DNA of 64,000 nt from SIRX01 sp965213905 (GCA_965213905.1 OZ243922.1:124001-188000), one strand, 5' to 3'. Counted from the first letter of the stretch, positions 8,741 through 16,977 are shown. A program made the numbers and translations. Notes: generated by a model not told the origin, from the sequence alone.

Positions 8741-9094
8741 CTAGGCTTGAACCCACTGCCACGCTTCCTCGTACTGCGAATCTTCGAAGTGCTTTATCTC
8801 GCCGCTGATCAATGCGTCTCCGAGGCTCTGGGCCCACTCAAGAAGCGAGACGTCGCCCACGATGGCGTAGCGCTCGATATCGCTCACATATGGGGCGAGC
8901 TTCAAGCGTTCTGTCAGGGCACCGAGTCCCACGTTGGGAATTTCGTTCATGCGGACGAGCAATCGTACCTTGCCGTGCTCGGCGACGACCGCCTGGATCT
9001 CCTCGGAGAGGTTCTCGGCCTCCTTCTCCGTCAGCTTCTCTTTCACCTCGTAGCCCAGTACGTTGTCCGTGCCTTCGTCTAGTCTCTCCAACAT
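8741..9094 (-). CDS. SpoIIAA-like (STAS-fold) protein
   Basis: The 117-residue protein matches the SpoIIAA-like/DUF3478 pattern: an N-terminal GYEVKEKLTEKEAENL helix, a central KVRLLVRMNEIPNVG strand region, DIERYAIVGDVSLLEWA, and a C-terminal ISGEIKHFEDSQYEEAWQWV with the typical F-x-x-x-x-x-x-A-W ending. Such proteins fold like STAS anti-sigma antagonists, but the phosphorylatable serine of true SpoIIAA is not evident, so a signalling role is only suggested by fold. Start ATG 9094 has AAAAGGAG. It lies immediately upstream of heliorhodopsin on the same strand, making it a candidate cytoplasmic partner. A frameshifted relative of this gene lies at 13267-13444. Confidence 0.8.
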   Translation of the reverse strand: MLERLDEGTDNVLGYEVKEKLTEKEAENLSEEIQAVVAEHGKVRLLVRMNEIPNVGLGALTERLKLAPYVSDIERYAIVGDVSLLEWAQSLGDALISGEIKHFEDSQYEEAWQWVQA

Positions 9095-9156
9095 ATTTGT
9101 CTCCTTTTCGTGTTTGCTCTGTTTGGTCTGTCAGGTTTCGTCTACAGTATTGATGA

Positions 9157-10137
9157 CTATTTATTCACAGCCACCGCCAGTCCACCGTGCGGACGGCTGC
9201 TCTCGGCATCGCCTACCGGTTCGTAGTCCGCCAAACGGAGGCCGTTTTGCTCCAGGAATTTCGCCAGTTGCTCTTTGGCAGGGGCTTCGGTGCTGATACC
9301 GAACGTCCACGGCTCACCTACCAGTCGGGCCGCCATTGTCGTCATCCGGTAGACCAGCGACGAATTCCCCTCAACAATGTGATGGGCCGGATAATCAAAG
9401 GCGATGGCGCTACCAGGTGCTAGTTGTTTCGCGACGGTCTGCAGGGTTGCTTCGACCGCTTCGGCTTCCAGGTAGTATGTAACTCCCTCCCACAGAACAA
9501 AGGTAGGTTTACCGGGGTCAAAGCCAACCTGTTGGAGGGCATCCAACCACGATTCTTTGTTGAAGTCGGCGGCGGCAAATACAACATCCGAGGTGTCTAT
9601 GCTCGTCGCCTCAAGAGATTCGCGTTTCTGCGTCTGCGTCTCTGGCGCATCTACCTCGAAGGCTTGTGCATCAGCCTCCTTAACCAGGTTATAGGAGCGG
9701 GTATCCCAGCCGGCGCCGAGTACCACTACCTGATCTACTTTGTCGAGATACTCGTGCATGGCGTCATCGAAGAAGCGGGTCCTATGCCCGAATGCGCCCC
9801 AGATCGACGATGAGCTATAGACCGGATAATCGTACATGTTGGTCGTGACCCCGGTGACACGCATCGCCAAAAGGGTCGGCCCCAGCATTAGGTTGACAGC
9901 GAAGGGTAAGACCGTGGGCAAAGCATAGAGGAGTTGTTTGTTGGCTTCGTCTAATCGTTTGCCCTGGGCGTGTAGGATCCAGCGGGCGAAAAACGGATCG
10001 TATGCGGTCACCGAAGTACGCGCCTCACGCAATCGCAGGATGAAATTGACCGAGAATAGAACCCCACCCACGATCGCGAAGGGCAGCAAGATAATCTCGA
10101 TAATGGCGAACACGATGAGTGGCCTGGATTTCGACAT
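9157..10137 (-). CDS. Membrane-anchored SAM-dependent methyltransferase, TIGR00027/LCM-like
   Basis: The 326-residue protein has two parts. Residues about 7-30 form an N-terminal hydrophobic helix. The rest is a methyltransferase with VVVLGAGWDTRSYNL (motif I), EVDAPETQTQKRESL, and FVLWEGVTYYLEAEAVEATL, which place it in the same family as the protein at 6877-7779. The membrane anchor matches that of the anchored phosphotransferase in this cluster. Start ATG 10137 has a modest GAAAGAAAG site. A 97-bp gap separates it from the dehydrogenase upstream. Substrate is unknown; the recurring membrane anchors suggest a lipid or pigment-like acceptor, which is inference. Confidence 0.82.
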   Translation of the reverse strand: MSKSRPLIVFAIIEIILLPFAIVGGVLFSVNFILRLREARTSVTAYDPFFARWILHAQGKRLDEANKQLLYALPTVLPFAVNLMLGPTLLAMRVTGVTTNMYDYPVYSSSSIWGAFGHRTRFFDDAMHEYLDKVDQVVVLGAGWDTRSYNLVKEADAQAFEVDAPETQTQKRESLEATSIDTSDVVFAAADFNKESWLDALQQVGFDPGKPTFVLWEGVTYYLEAEAVEATLQTVAKQLAPGSAIAFDYPAHHIVEGNSSLVYRMTTMAARLVGEPWTFGISTEAPAKEQLAKFLEQNGLRLADYEPVGDAESSRPHGGLAVAVNK

Positions 10138-10234
10138 CGGATCTACTTTCTTTCGTCTCTTGTTTAGGATCTAGCAGAACTTCCAACATCCTTACCTCTC
10201 CCTGGAACTCCTGCATCCTGCCGGCCTGGTCCTG

Positions 10235-11194
10235 CTAAACCTGGCGTCCGGACCGGAGCGCCCGCAAGACAGCCGCTGCCGTGACGGTTGCGCCTACTCC
10301 GAGAACTATCCGGCCAAGATCTTTCCGGGGTGTGGGTGGCGTGTACCCCTCGCGCGGCACATAACGGGTCACGCCCCATCTCAAGAGTCGGTTGACGGTG
10401 CCCGGCATCCGGCGCGCGAACGCCCCGCCGATCCGGTCGCCGGTACTGACGCTCATCTGGCGGGGCTTTTTGTGTACGGCCTCCCAGATGGTCTCGGCAA
10501 CTTTCTCCGGCGTGACGCCACCTCCGGGGCCAGCGGAGAAGCCGTCTTTTAGAATGAAGTCGTCCGTAGAGCCTATACGGTCTGTGTTACCGCCGAATCC
10601 TGTATCGGTGAGGCCGGGCAGGACGTTTGTCACGGCGATGCCCGCGTGGTCGAGTTCTATGCGGGCGGCGTCCGAGAGATAGCTGAGGGAGATCTTGCTC
10701 GCAGCGTAGGAGCCAAGGAACGGTGTCGCTATGTTCTCTACCTGGGAGGAGACGTTGACTATTACGCCCCCTCCCCTCTGGCGCATTGCCGGCACCACGG
10801 CCCTCATCACGGCGACCGGGGCGAAGACGTTCAGGCGAAAGAGGTTTTCGAGTTCTTCGAGGTCCAGCGAGGCGACGGTGCCAAAGGATCCCCGTCCGGC
10901 GTTGTTTACGACGGCGTCAATCCTGTCAAAGCGTTCAAGGGTTTTCTCGACGAGCGCTTCCACCGCCAGATAATCCGTAACATCAGTCTTTACGGCGAGC
11001 GCCAGCCCGCCGGAGGCTTCAATCTCCCGGACGATGTCCTGAACCTTTTCTTCCGACCGGGCCGCCAGCACGACCGCCCACCCATTCTGGGCGAAGAACC
11101 TCGCAGTTGCCTCGCCTATACCACCGCTCGCACCGGTGACGATGACGACTCGCTCTCTGTTGCTCTGTTTCAACAGTTGTCTCCTCTCATTCAT
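10235..11194 (-). CDS. Short-chain dehydrogenase/reductase with C-terminal hydrophobic tail
   Basis: A classical SDR of about 319 residues. It shows the Rossmann glycine motif TGASGGIG, the NNAG segment (VVNNAGRG) and the catalytic Y-x-x-x-K as YAASK, preceded by the conserved serine in VNVSSQ. Residues after about 290 form a hydrophobic segment (RIVLGVGATVTAAAVLRAL) that may attach it to the membrane. Start choice is uncertain: ATG 11194 overlaps the end of the small membrane protein by 8 bp, while a TTG about 24 bases further in has a better AGGAG spacing. It is probably co-transcribed with the small membrane protein. Substrate unknown; retinoid or other isoprenoid alcohols are handled by many SDRs, but nothing here proves it. 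Confidence 0.85.
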   Translation of the reverse strand: MNERRQLLKQSNRERVVIVTGASGGIGEATARFFAQNGWAVVLAARSEEKVQDIVREIEASGGLALAVKTDVTDYLAVEALVEKTLERFDRIDAVVNNAGRGSFGTVASLDLEELENLFRLNVFAPVAVMRAVVPAMRQRGGGVIVNVSSQVENIATPFLGSYAASKISLSYLSDAARIELDHAGIAVTNVLPGLTDTGFGGNTDRIGSTDDFILKDGFSAGPGGGVTPEKVAETIWEAVHKKPRQMSVSTGDRIGGAFARRMPGTVNRLLRWGVTRYVPREGYTPPTPRKDLGRIVLGVGATVTAAAVLRALRSGRQV

Positions 11195-11381
11195 CTTCGT
11201 TGTTGTCAGATCGCAAGGCCAGCGTGATACTGATCCCGAAGACCACACCGACTCCTATGCCGACGGCGAGATACGCCGGCTGTCCGAAGGCGACGGCGAG
11301 CGCCACACCCACCCCAACGCCTATAGCGAGGCCCGAGCCAACGCCCATCGCTGTCGTCCACCTATTATCGTTGCTACGCAT
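11187..11381 (-). CDS. Small glycine-rich membrane protein
   Basis: Sixty-four residues with two hydrophobic stretches at about 12-32 and 38-57, very rich in glycine, alanine and valine (GVGSGLAIGVGVGVALAVAFG), between charged ends. The spaced glycines resemble glycine-zipper helices that pack tightly in membranes. Its stop codon overlaps the start of the dehydrogenase gene, which implies translational coupling. I do not recognise the family. The position between the DrrB-type permease and the dehydrogenase suggests an accessory role in the export or membrane part of the cluster. Confidence 0.6.
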   Translation of the reverse strand: MRSNDNRWTTAMGVGSGLAIGVGVGVALAVAFGQPAYLAVGIGVGVVFGISITLALRSDNNEDE

Positions 11382-11425
11382 ATCTGTACCTCCTCTTCCG
11401 CATCTCTATACGATCTTCAATACGA

Positions 11426-12259
11426 TCAGTCCTGAATGCTCACGAGCCACATGGCGAGCAGGTTCATCACCAGCCCGAACACCCCAATAACCAAAAGCGA
11501 CTCCGTGAGCGTCACTAGGTGTCCCCCGAACGTGATGCCAAGGCCGGCTTCGCCGAACGCCTCGCTCGTGATGCCCTGGGCCCCGAGCACAATCCTCCGA
11601 AGCGGATCGACGGCGTAGCTGACCGGGTTGAACTGGACCAGCCAGGTCATCCACGTAGGTAGTCCCTTGAGCGGGAAGAACACGCCGGAGAGGAAGATGA
11701 GCGGGAAGATCACGAACTGGCTTATGAGCTGAAAGCCCTGCGTGCTGCTCATCCGGGCCGCTATGACCACGCCCATCGAAGAGAGCGCGAAAGCTCCCAG
11801 AAGCATCACCGGCAATACCTTGAGCACCATCGGAATCGTAAGCTCGATGCCGACCAACGGAGCCAGAAACAATACCAGCGCGCCCTGCAAGCTCGCCACC
11901 GTGGCGCCCCCAAGCGTCTTGCCGAAAGCTACCGCCGCCCGGTTTATGGGAGCGACGATCACCTCCTTTAGGACACCATACTCTCTGTCCTGGACGAGCG
12001 AGATGCCGTTGAAGACGGCCCCGATCAGGACGTTGAAGGCGATGATGCCGGGGAAGATGAACTGTGTGAAGTCCAGTTCCGGGCCCCCGCTTTCGCCGCC
12101 GACCAGCGAGCCCATCGAACCAGATAGCCCGCTGCCAAAGACGAACAGGAAGATCAGGGGAAAGCTCAAGCCGCCGATGATGCGGAGCTTGTCGCGCCAC
12201 CACCGAATCATCTCTCGCTTCCAAATAGCGTAAATTGCCTCTAAAGAACGCACGATCAT
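11426..12259 (-). CDS. ABC-2 type permease (DrrB-like)
   Basis: The 277-residue membrane protein has about six hydrophobic helices and the conserved ABC-2 features of daunorubicin-resistance-type exporters: an N-terminal WKREMIRWWRDKLRI elbow, a VQDREYGVLKEVIVAPINR coupling-helix region, and a C-terminal FNPVSYAVDPLRRIVLG motif. It overlaps its ATPase gene by 4 bp, so the two surely form a transporter. Known DrrAB pumps export hydrophobic drugs or lipids; the substrate here is unknown. Confidence 0.9.
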   Translation of the reverse strand: MIVRSLEAIYAIWKREMIRWWRDKLRIIGGLSFPLIFLFVFGSGLSGSMGSLVGGESGGPELDFTQFIFPGIIAFNVLIGAVFNGISLVQDREYGVLKEVIVAPINRAAVAFGKTLGGATVASLQGALVLFLAPLVGIELTIPMVLKVLPVMLLGAFALSSMGVVIAARMSSTQGFQLISQFVIFPLIFLSGVFFPLKGLPTWMTWLVQFNPVSYAVDPLRRIVLGAQGITSEAFGEAGLGITFGGHLVTLTESLLVIGVFGLVMNLLAMWLVSIQD

Positions 12260-13266
12260 CCTCTCGTTTTTGCGGTCGATCCGCCGGGGGATGTTTCCTC
12301 TTGCTCTTCAGCGGCCTGTTCGCCGTCCGACTCGTCAACCGGCTCCCGGATGCTGCGCCCCGTCAGGTTCAAAAAGACATCGTCGAGCGTCGGCCGCCGT
12401 ACGTTGATAGTCTCGACCTCCCCAGGAAACTCACCCAGAAGCCTCGGCACAAAGCGCGCCCCTTCTTCGACCTCAAAGCGCAACTCGCCAGATTCGTTCT
12501 CGGTAACCGGAACCTTTATCTTTTCGGCGAAGGCCGTAAGATCCCCGGTCCCGTTCGGCGTGGTTATGGTCACAACGTCGGAGCCTACCCGGCTCTTTAG
12601 GTCCTCCGGCGTACCCTGCTCCACCACCTTGCCCCCGTCCATAACCGCCACGCGGTCACAGTATTCGGCCTCGTCCATGTAGTGGGTGGTCATGAAGATG
12701 GTCACATCCGTCTCCTCCCGCAGCCTCAGGAGATGATCCCAGATGCTGTTGCGAGTCTGTGGATCAAGGCCCTGAGTCGGCTCGTCCAGAAACAGGACAC
12801 GCGGCGTATGTAAGAGACCCCGGGCTATCTCCATCCGACGCTTCATACCGCCCGAGAACTGCTCCACCTTCTGTCCTGCCCGATCTTCGAGGTCGACCAT
12901 CCGCAGGGCGTCGCGGATGCGCTTCTTGCGCTCTTTGCGAGGTACGCCGTAGAGGACCGCATGAAAGTCCAGATTCTCTTTGGCGGTCAGCTTCTCGTCG
13001 GTGGACTGCTCCTGAAAGACGACCCCGATGGCCCGCCGCACCTCCGCCTGCTGCTCTATTACGTCGTGTCCGTCTATGAGCGCCGTGCCCGAAGTCGGCT
13101 TCAAAAGGGTCGTGAGCATGGAGATAGTGGTCGTCTTCCCCGCCCCGTTTGGCCCGAGAAAGCCAAAGATCTCATTTTTCCTTACCGCGAGGTCCACGCC
13201 GTCCACCGCGGTGAAATCCCCGTAGCGGCGGACCAGTCCTCTTGCCTCTATAACATTTTCGTCCAT
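12256..13266 (-). CDS. ABC transporter ATPase (DrrA-like)
   Basis: The 336-residue ATPase has Walker A GPNGAGKTTT, a Q-loop VFQEQSTDEKLT, a signature QFSGGMKRRMEIARGLLH, Walker B VLFLDEPTQGLDPQTR and the H-loop MTTHYMDEAEYCDRVAVMDGG. The roughly 100-residue C-terminal extension with NVRRPTLDDVFLNLTGR is the DrrA-type regulatory domain; the final 25 residues are an acidic, low-complexity tail. It pairs with the permease overlapping its 3' end. Its ATG at 13266 sits directly after the stop of a decayed SpoIIAA-like gene, so that pseudogene once was, or its transcript still is, part of this operon. Confidence 0.92.
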   Translation of the reverse strand: MDENVIEARGLVRRYGDFTAVDGVDLAVRKNEIFGFLGPNGAGKTTTISMLTTLLKPTSGTALIDGHDVIEQQAEVRRAIGVVFQEQSTDEKLTAKENLDFHAVLYGVPRKERKKRIRDALRMVDLEDRAGQKVEQFSGGMKRRMEIARGLLHTPRVLFLDEPTQGLDPQTRNSIWDHLLRLREETDVTIFMTTHYMDEAEYCDRVAVMDGGKVVEQGTPEDLKSRVGSDVVTITTPNGTGDLTAFAEKIKVPVTENESGELRFEVEEGARFVPRLLGEFPGEVETINVRRPTLDDVFLNLTGRSIREPVDESDGEQAAEEQEETSPGGSTAKTRG

Positions 13267-13444
13267 CTACACTGCTCGCTTCCTCGCGGAGTCTTCCTCC
13301 GCCCTAATCTCCTCTGGATACCGGTCGTGCTGCGCCCGGCCTTTTATCAGCTTTCTGACGATACGATTCCTTCCCGTCAACTTCCCTTTCGCCTCATAGC
13401 TCAGCACGTTTGCTGTGCCTTCATCTAGTCTCTTCAGCAGACAT
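13267..13444 (-). pseudogene. Frameshifted, truncated SpoIIAA-like paralogue
   Basis: Minus-strand codons downstream of the ATG at 13444 match the N-terminus of the intact SpoIIAA-like gene at 8741-9094: KRLDEGTANVLSYEAKGKLT here versus ERLDEGTDNVLGYEVKEKLT there. The DNA around the ribosome site (AAAAAGGAG) and start is also alike. The copy carries four extra bases just after the ATG, so the natural start now reads seven codons and stops. After about 25 matching codons the similarity ends in an arginine-rich tail and TAG 13267-13269, immediately before the DrrA-like ATG. The central and C-terminal STAS regions are missing. I treat it as a pseudogene. Confidence 0.7.
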
Positions 13445-13489
13445 AGCTCACTCCTTTTTCTTTACGAGTCCAACTTCTTGTCAATGGTG

Positions 13490-13517
13490 GCCTGCGCGGT
13501 AGAGTCACCGCGCAGGC
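13490..13517 (-). terminator. Strong GC hairpin after the second permease gene
   Basis: GCCTGCGCGGT at 13490-13500 pairs perfectly with ACCGCGCAGGC at 13507-13517 around a six-base loop, 35 bp past the permease stop. There is no clear T-run on either strand, so it may be an intrinsic terminator of weak type or an mRNA-stabilising hairpin. In the minus direction it is followed by TTGACA, a possible -35 for the DrrAB pair, without a convincing -10. Confidence 0.55.
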
Positions 13518-13551
13518 ACGGTCGTTTCTTCGTTATGTTCGGCTACTTCGG

Positions 13552-14421
13552 CTACGCGTAGATGTCGCGCCGCCGAAAGATAAGTACGGCGAGACCCACC
13601 AGCACTACTGTAGAGCCCATGAGTACGGCGAAGTTGCCCCAGTCCAGGCCATCCTCTATGGCCGAGCCGTAGTAGTTAAAGGCGGAGAGAGGCTGGATGG
13701 TTTCGAAGAACTCAACCGACCCCGCGAGACCGTTGACGAAGTACATCACGATCAAGAGCGCCGCCGGTATCGCTAGCGCGAGGAAGCGCCGGTGGAATAC
13801 CGCCGATAGCAACAGGGCCACCCCGCCGAAGAAAATGCACAGCGCCCACAGGCTTACGGAGGCCGCGGCCATTGACCCGAAGGCGAGGTCTACGTCCATA
13901 ATAATGGCGGTGAACCACGTAAGTAGCCCCATCATGGTAACGATCCCAAAAAGCAGTACGGCCGCCGAGAGGAAGCGGGACACCACTACCTGCCAGCGCG
14001 ATACGGGGTTGCCCATAAGTACGTCTATCTTGCCCTCTTCCTCGGCGCCAGCGAGGGCTGAGGAGGCGATCAGGATTGGGAAGAAGGCCAGCGCCAGCGG
14101 TGCCAGGAAGTTCAGCAGCTCCCCGCCGATCCAACCTTCAACGGAGCTAAAAGCGCCCTCCCCAAAGCCAACCATCTCCCTCATCGCATCGGGCATACTG
14201 CTTACCATCTCTTCCATGCCCCCGATGTTCTCCGAGAAGGTGGGCCAGATCGCCACGAACATGGCTCCCAAAGCTCCCAGGATCACGCCCCAGATAAGCG
14301 TTCCCCTGACTCGCTGGCCCATGTCCTGCCCGGTCAGCGCGAGTAGCTTCGTGATCGCGCCGGGGCTGTCCGCTTCTTGGTAGGAGGTCCCTTTCTGACG
14401 TTGTACTTGTCCGACACTCAC
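13552..14421 (-). CDS. ABC-2 family permease (second of the pair)
   Basis: About 289 residues with six predicted helices. The start is GTG 14421 with AGAAAGG upstream; the reading frame continues open above it, but those codons lie inside the upstream permease gene in another frame. The sequence follows the ABC-2 permease style of its neighbour at 14451-15317: an N-terminal soluble stretch, a helix GTLIWGVILGALGAMFVAIWP, an EEEGKIDVLMGNPVSRWQVVVSRFL loop shared by both, and a C-terminal FRRRDIYA ending mirrored by FQKRDIYT. Such pairs form heteromeric exporters with one ATPase, here the gene at 15314-16513. Substrate unknown. Confidence 0.85.
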   Translation of the reverse strand: MSVGQVQRQKGTSYQEADSPGAITKLLALTGQDMGQRVRGTLIWGVILGALGAMFVAIWPTFSENIGGMEEMVSSMPDAMREMVGFGEGAFSSVEGWIGGELLNFLAPLALAFFPILIASSALAGAEEEGKIDVLMGNPVSRWQVVVSRFLSAAVLLFGIVTMMGLLTWFTAIIMDVDLAFGSMAAASVSLWALCIFFGGVALLLSAVFHRRFLALAIPAALLIVMYFVNGLAGSVEFFETIQPLSAFNYYGSAIEDGLDWGNFAVLMGSTVVLVGLAVLIFRRRDIYA

Positions 14422-14450
14422 TTTTGTACCTTTCTCTAGCCTCTCTCTGT

Positions 14451-15317
14451 TTACGTGTAGATGTCGCGCTTCTGGAAGGCGAAGACCGCTGCCACCGCGA
14501 GGACTATCGCAGCCCCGGTCAGGATGGCGAAGTTGGTCCAGTCGATGCCCTCGGTCAGGGGTGCGCCGTAGTAGTAGATCGCGGAGAAATACTCCAGGAA
14601 CTCTAGTTCCTCTACCAGGCCACTTACCACGTTCAGGAAGTACATCACGAAGAGCACGCCCCCCGCGACACCTACCGCGAGCATCCTGCCGCGAAGGATG
14701 GCCGACGCCACCATGCCGAGCCCGCCGAAGAAGAGGGCCAGAGGCCACGCCCCGAAGACGCCCTCGGCAACCGTACCAAACGGGAGCTCTGCGTCTATGA
14801 ACTGCGCCGAGCCCCAGAGGATGAGGCCGAAGAGGGCGAGGACACCCGCGAGCGAGACTGCCGTAGATACGAAGTATGCTGCGATGAGTTGCCAGCGCGG
14901 CAGGGGGTTGCTCATGAGCACGTCTATGGTGCCGTTCTCTTCAGCTCCAGCAATTGCTCCGGCGGCGGCGAGTATGGCAAAGAAGGGAATAGCCAGCGGC
15001 AGCACGAGGCCGAAGATCTCCGCTTCGAGAAAGCCTGTAATGGTCGACAGGCTGGACATGTCTTCCATGCCCACGGCCTGCATCATGCCCTGCGGCAAGG
15101 CATCGGTCATCTGCTCCAGGCCCGGCCCGCTAGCCATACCGGGGAAGATGGCGACCATCATCACGCCGAGGGCGCCCAACGCCGCGCCCCAGATGGCGAC
15201 GCTCTTTGCCTGCAGGCCCAGTACGTGACCGAGTAAAACCGTAAAGGTTCGTCCGGCGCCCGGCTTTTCAGCCACCTGCGAAGCTCCGCCTCCTTTTTGT
15301 ACCTGGGCGGTGCTCAT
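14451..15317 (-). CDS. ABC-2 family permease (first of the pair)
   Basis: The 288-residue membrane protein has six hydrophobic helices. Its EENGTIDVLMSNPLPRWQLIAAYF loop, common in ABC-2 permeases, is nearly the same as in the following gene, so the two arose by duplication. It overlaps the ATPase gene by 4 bp (start 15317), and the next permease begins 30 bp after its stop. The organisation regulator-ATPase-permease-permease is typical of exporters controlled by a dedicated MarR/GbsR-like repressor. Confidence 0.87.
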   Translation of the reverse strand: MSTAQVQKGGGASQVAEKPGAGRTFTVLLGHVLGLQAKSVAIWGAALGALGVMMVAIFPGMASGPGLEQMTDALPQGMMQAVGMEDMSSLSTITGFLEAEIFGLVLPLAIPFFAILAAAGAIAGAEENGTIDVLMSNPLPRWQLIAAYFVSTAVSLAGVLALFGLILWGSAQFIDAELPFGTVAEGVFGAWPLALFFGGLGMVASAILRGRMLAVGVAGGVLFVMYFLNVVSGLVEELEFLEYFSAIYYYGAPLTEGIDWTNFAILTGAAIVLAVAAVFAFQKRDIYT

Positions 15318-16513
15318 ACCCTCTCTCTTTTCTCGACCATTCTGTTGACGGTCTTCTCGACGGTTTGTTCGACGATAGCCTCTATCGCTTTCTGCAGGGC
15401 CACACCCGCATCGGACGTCGCATCTTGCGTCAAACTACCGTTCTGCGAGACGCTCGCGTTGGCGCGGTAAGAAGCACTCTCTACGCGTGTCCCCGTAGAC
15501 GACTCGCTACGGCTTTTCGAGGCGTTGGAGCCGTTACTGTCAGAAGCGCTCTTTGAGGTACTCTTCGCACCGGTTGGTTTGCCGTCTCCATTTCCACCGT
15601 TGGCGTTTCTGCCACCTTCTTCGTCGCTGTAGTAAGCCAGGAAGATCTCCTCCAGGCTCGGCCGCTCGTACATCATGTCTACGAGCTCGTGGCGGGCGGC
15701 GAGCTTTATCAAGGCATCCAGATTCCCGTGCAGGTCGAACGTCATCTCCGCGCCGTCCCGGCTAAACCCGTCCACGCCTCCGAGGTTCTCGAAACGCTCG
15801 GCCTCTTCGTCGTCGAGGGCGTCAGCGAAGACCAGGTTTACGTGCCGGAAGGACTTGTTTATGAGGTCGTCGGTGTTCTCCACGGCGGTCAGTTCACCCT
15901 CGCGGATAATGCCGACCCGGTCGCAGACCCGCTCTACCTCGCCCAGGGTGTGGGAAGAGAAGAAGACAGTCCGGCCTTCTTCTTTTACCTCGCCGATGAT
16001 CTTTAGGAACTCTTCCTGTACCAGCGGATCTAGCCCGCCGGTCGGCTCGTCGAGGATCAGGAGTGGCGGGCGGTGGAACATCGCCTGCACGAGACCTATC
16101 TTTTGTTTGTTGCCCCGGCTGAGACGCCGCATCGGGCGGTTCATGTCGGCGCCGATACGTTCGGCTATCTCGTAGGCGTAGTCGAGGTTCTTCACTCCCC
16201 GCAGGCGGGCGAAGAACTTCAAGAGTTGATCTCCGGTCATCCTATCTTCGAGCGCGAACTCGCCGGGCAGGTTGCCGACCATAGAGCGGATGCCGACGCT
16301 GTCTTTCTGAATGTCCATCCCGAGGACCTCGGCCCGGCCATCAGTCGGGGCCATAAAGCCCAGCAGTGTACGGACGGTCGTCGTCTTGCCGGCGCCGTTT
16401 GGGCCGAGAAAGCCGAAGACCTCCCCCTCGTTTACGGTCAGGTCTACGTTCTTTATGCCGCGGTCTTTGCCATAAGTCTTTGTGAGCCCGCTGGTCTCTA
16501 CTACTGCACCCAT
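15314..16513 (-). CDS. ABC transporter ATPase with long C-terminal extension
   Basis: About 399 residues. Start ATG 16513 has a full AGGAGG nine bases away and overlaps the 3' end of the regulator by 13 bp. It has Walker A GPNGAGKTTT, signature LSRGNKQKIGLVQA (an R in place of the usual second G), Walker B LLILDEPTGGLDPL and the H-loop FSSHTLGEVERVCDRV. After the ATPase and regulatory domain (ending EIFLAYYSDEE, about residue 300) comes a roughly 100-residue tail: Ser/Asn/Gly-rich low complexity, then a helix ending in AIVEQTVEKTVNRMVEKRERV. The tail is unusual for the family and may be an oligomerisation or anchoring arm. Partners are the two permeases that follow. Confidence 0.88.
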   Translation of the reverse strand: MGAVVETSGLTKTYGKDRGIKNVDLTVNEGEVFGFLGPNGAGKTTTVRTLLGFMAPTDGRAEVLGMDIQKDSVGIRSMVGNLPGEFALEDRMTGDQLLKFFARLRGVKNLDYAYEIAERIGADMNRPMRRLSRGNKQKIGLVQAMFHRPPLLILDEPTGGLDPLVQEEFLKIIGEVKEEGRTVFFSSHTLGEVERVCDRVGIIREGELTAVENTDDLINKSFRHVNLVFADALDDEEAERFENLGGVDGFSRDGAEMTFDLHGNLDALIKLAARHELVDMMYERPSLEEIFLAYYSDEEGGRNANGGNGDGKPTGAKSTSKSASDSNGSNASKSRSESSTGTRVESASYRANASVSQNGSLTQDATSDAGVALQKAIEAIVEQTVEKTVNRMVEKRERV

Positions 16514-16977
16514 GAAGCCTCCTTTTTCTTGTCTTCCTCCCACTGCTCCATCACAGTGGGTAATGCTTTCTCCCAGTACGTATAGAACTCGCGCATCTCT
16601 TCGAGGTTATGCCGGGCAGCGGCACCATCGGAGTTTGCGATGTCCAGACCCCTCTCGGCCATCTGCCGAAACCGGGAGAGGTCCTCTATCTGCTGGCGCA
16701 TCAACTCGTCCCACGCATTAGGCTTCATCCGGAAGTAATCCTTCCGCTCCCCGCGTCTGGTACGCCGACCCACCAGGCCTAGCTGGATAAGGGTTCGGGT
16801 AGAAGAGCTGATCGAACCACGACTAGCCTGCAAAGCCTCCGCCAACTCCTCGGCAGAGAGCTCCGGCTCCTCAGAGACTAAAAGCGCCCCCAAAACCCGC
16901 CCCACCATCCTCGGTAACCCGAACCCCTCGAACATGAGCCCGAAGTCCTCAACGTAATTAGCTCTTTCCTCGTCCAT
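16501..16977 (-). CDS. GbsR/MarR-type winged-helix transcriptional regulator
   Basis: The 158-residue protein opens with the GbsR-like YVEDFGLMFEGFGLPRMVGRVLGALLVSEEPELSAEELAEAL and continues with a MarR winged helix (QASRGSISSSTRTLIQLGLVGRRTRRGERKDYF, about 47-85), then a helical dimer region. Family members are repressors of membrane-transport or osmolyte genes. It is the first gene of the transporter operon, and an inverted repeat overlaps the -35 box of its own promoter, which implies autoregulation. The same promoter-operator block precedes the 867-residue phosphotransferase gene 13 kb away. Its ligand cannot be predicted. Confidence 0.87.
   Translation of the reverse strand: MDEERANYVEDFGLMFEGFGLPRMVGRVLGALLVSEEPELSAEELAEALQASRGSISSSTRTLIQLGLVGRRTRRGERKDYFRMKPNAWDELMRQQIEDLSRFRQMAERGLDIANSDGAAARHNLEEMREFYTYWEKALPTVMEQWEEDKKKEASWVQ

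Noticed and set aside
9140..9160. Partial match (CAGTATTGA) to the shared operator, upstream of the SpoIIAA-like gene
   Set aside because: Only one half-site and spacer match; the second half is poor and there is no -35/-10 pair aligned with it.
11406..12338. A 310-codon open frame overlapping the DrrB-like permease
   Set aside because: It lies on the same strand but in a different frame, is rich in Arg, Gly and His like high-GC shadow frames, and the permease frame has clear ABC-2 motifs.
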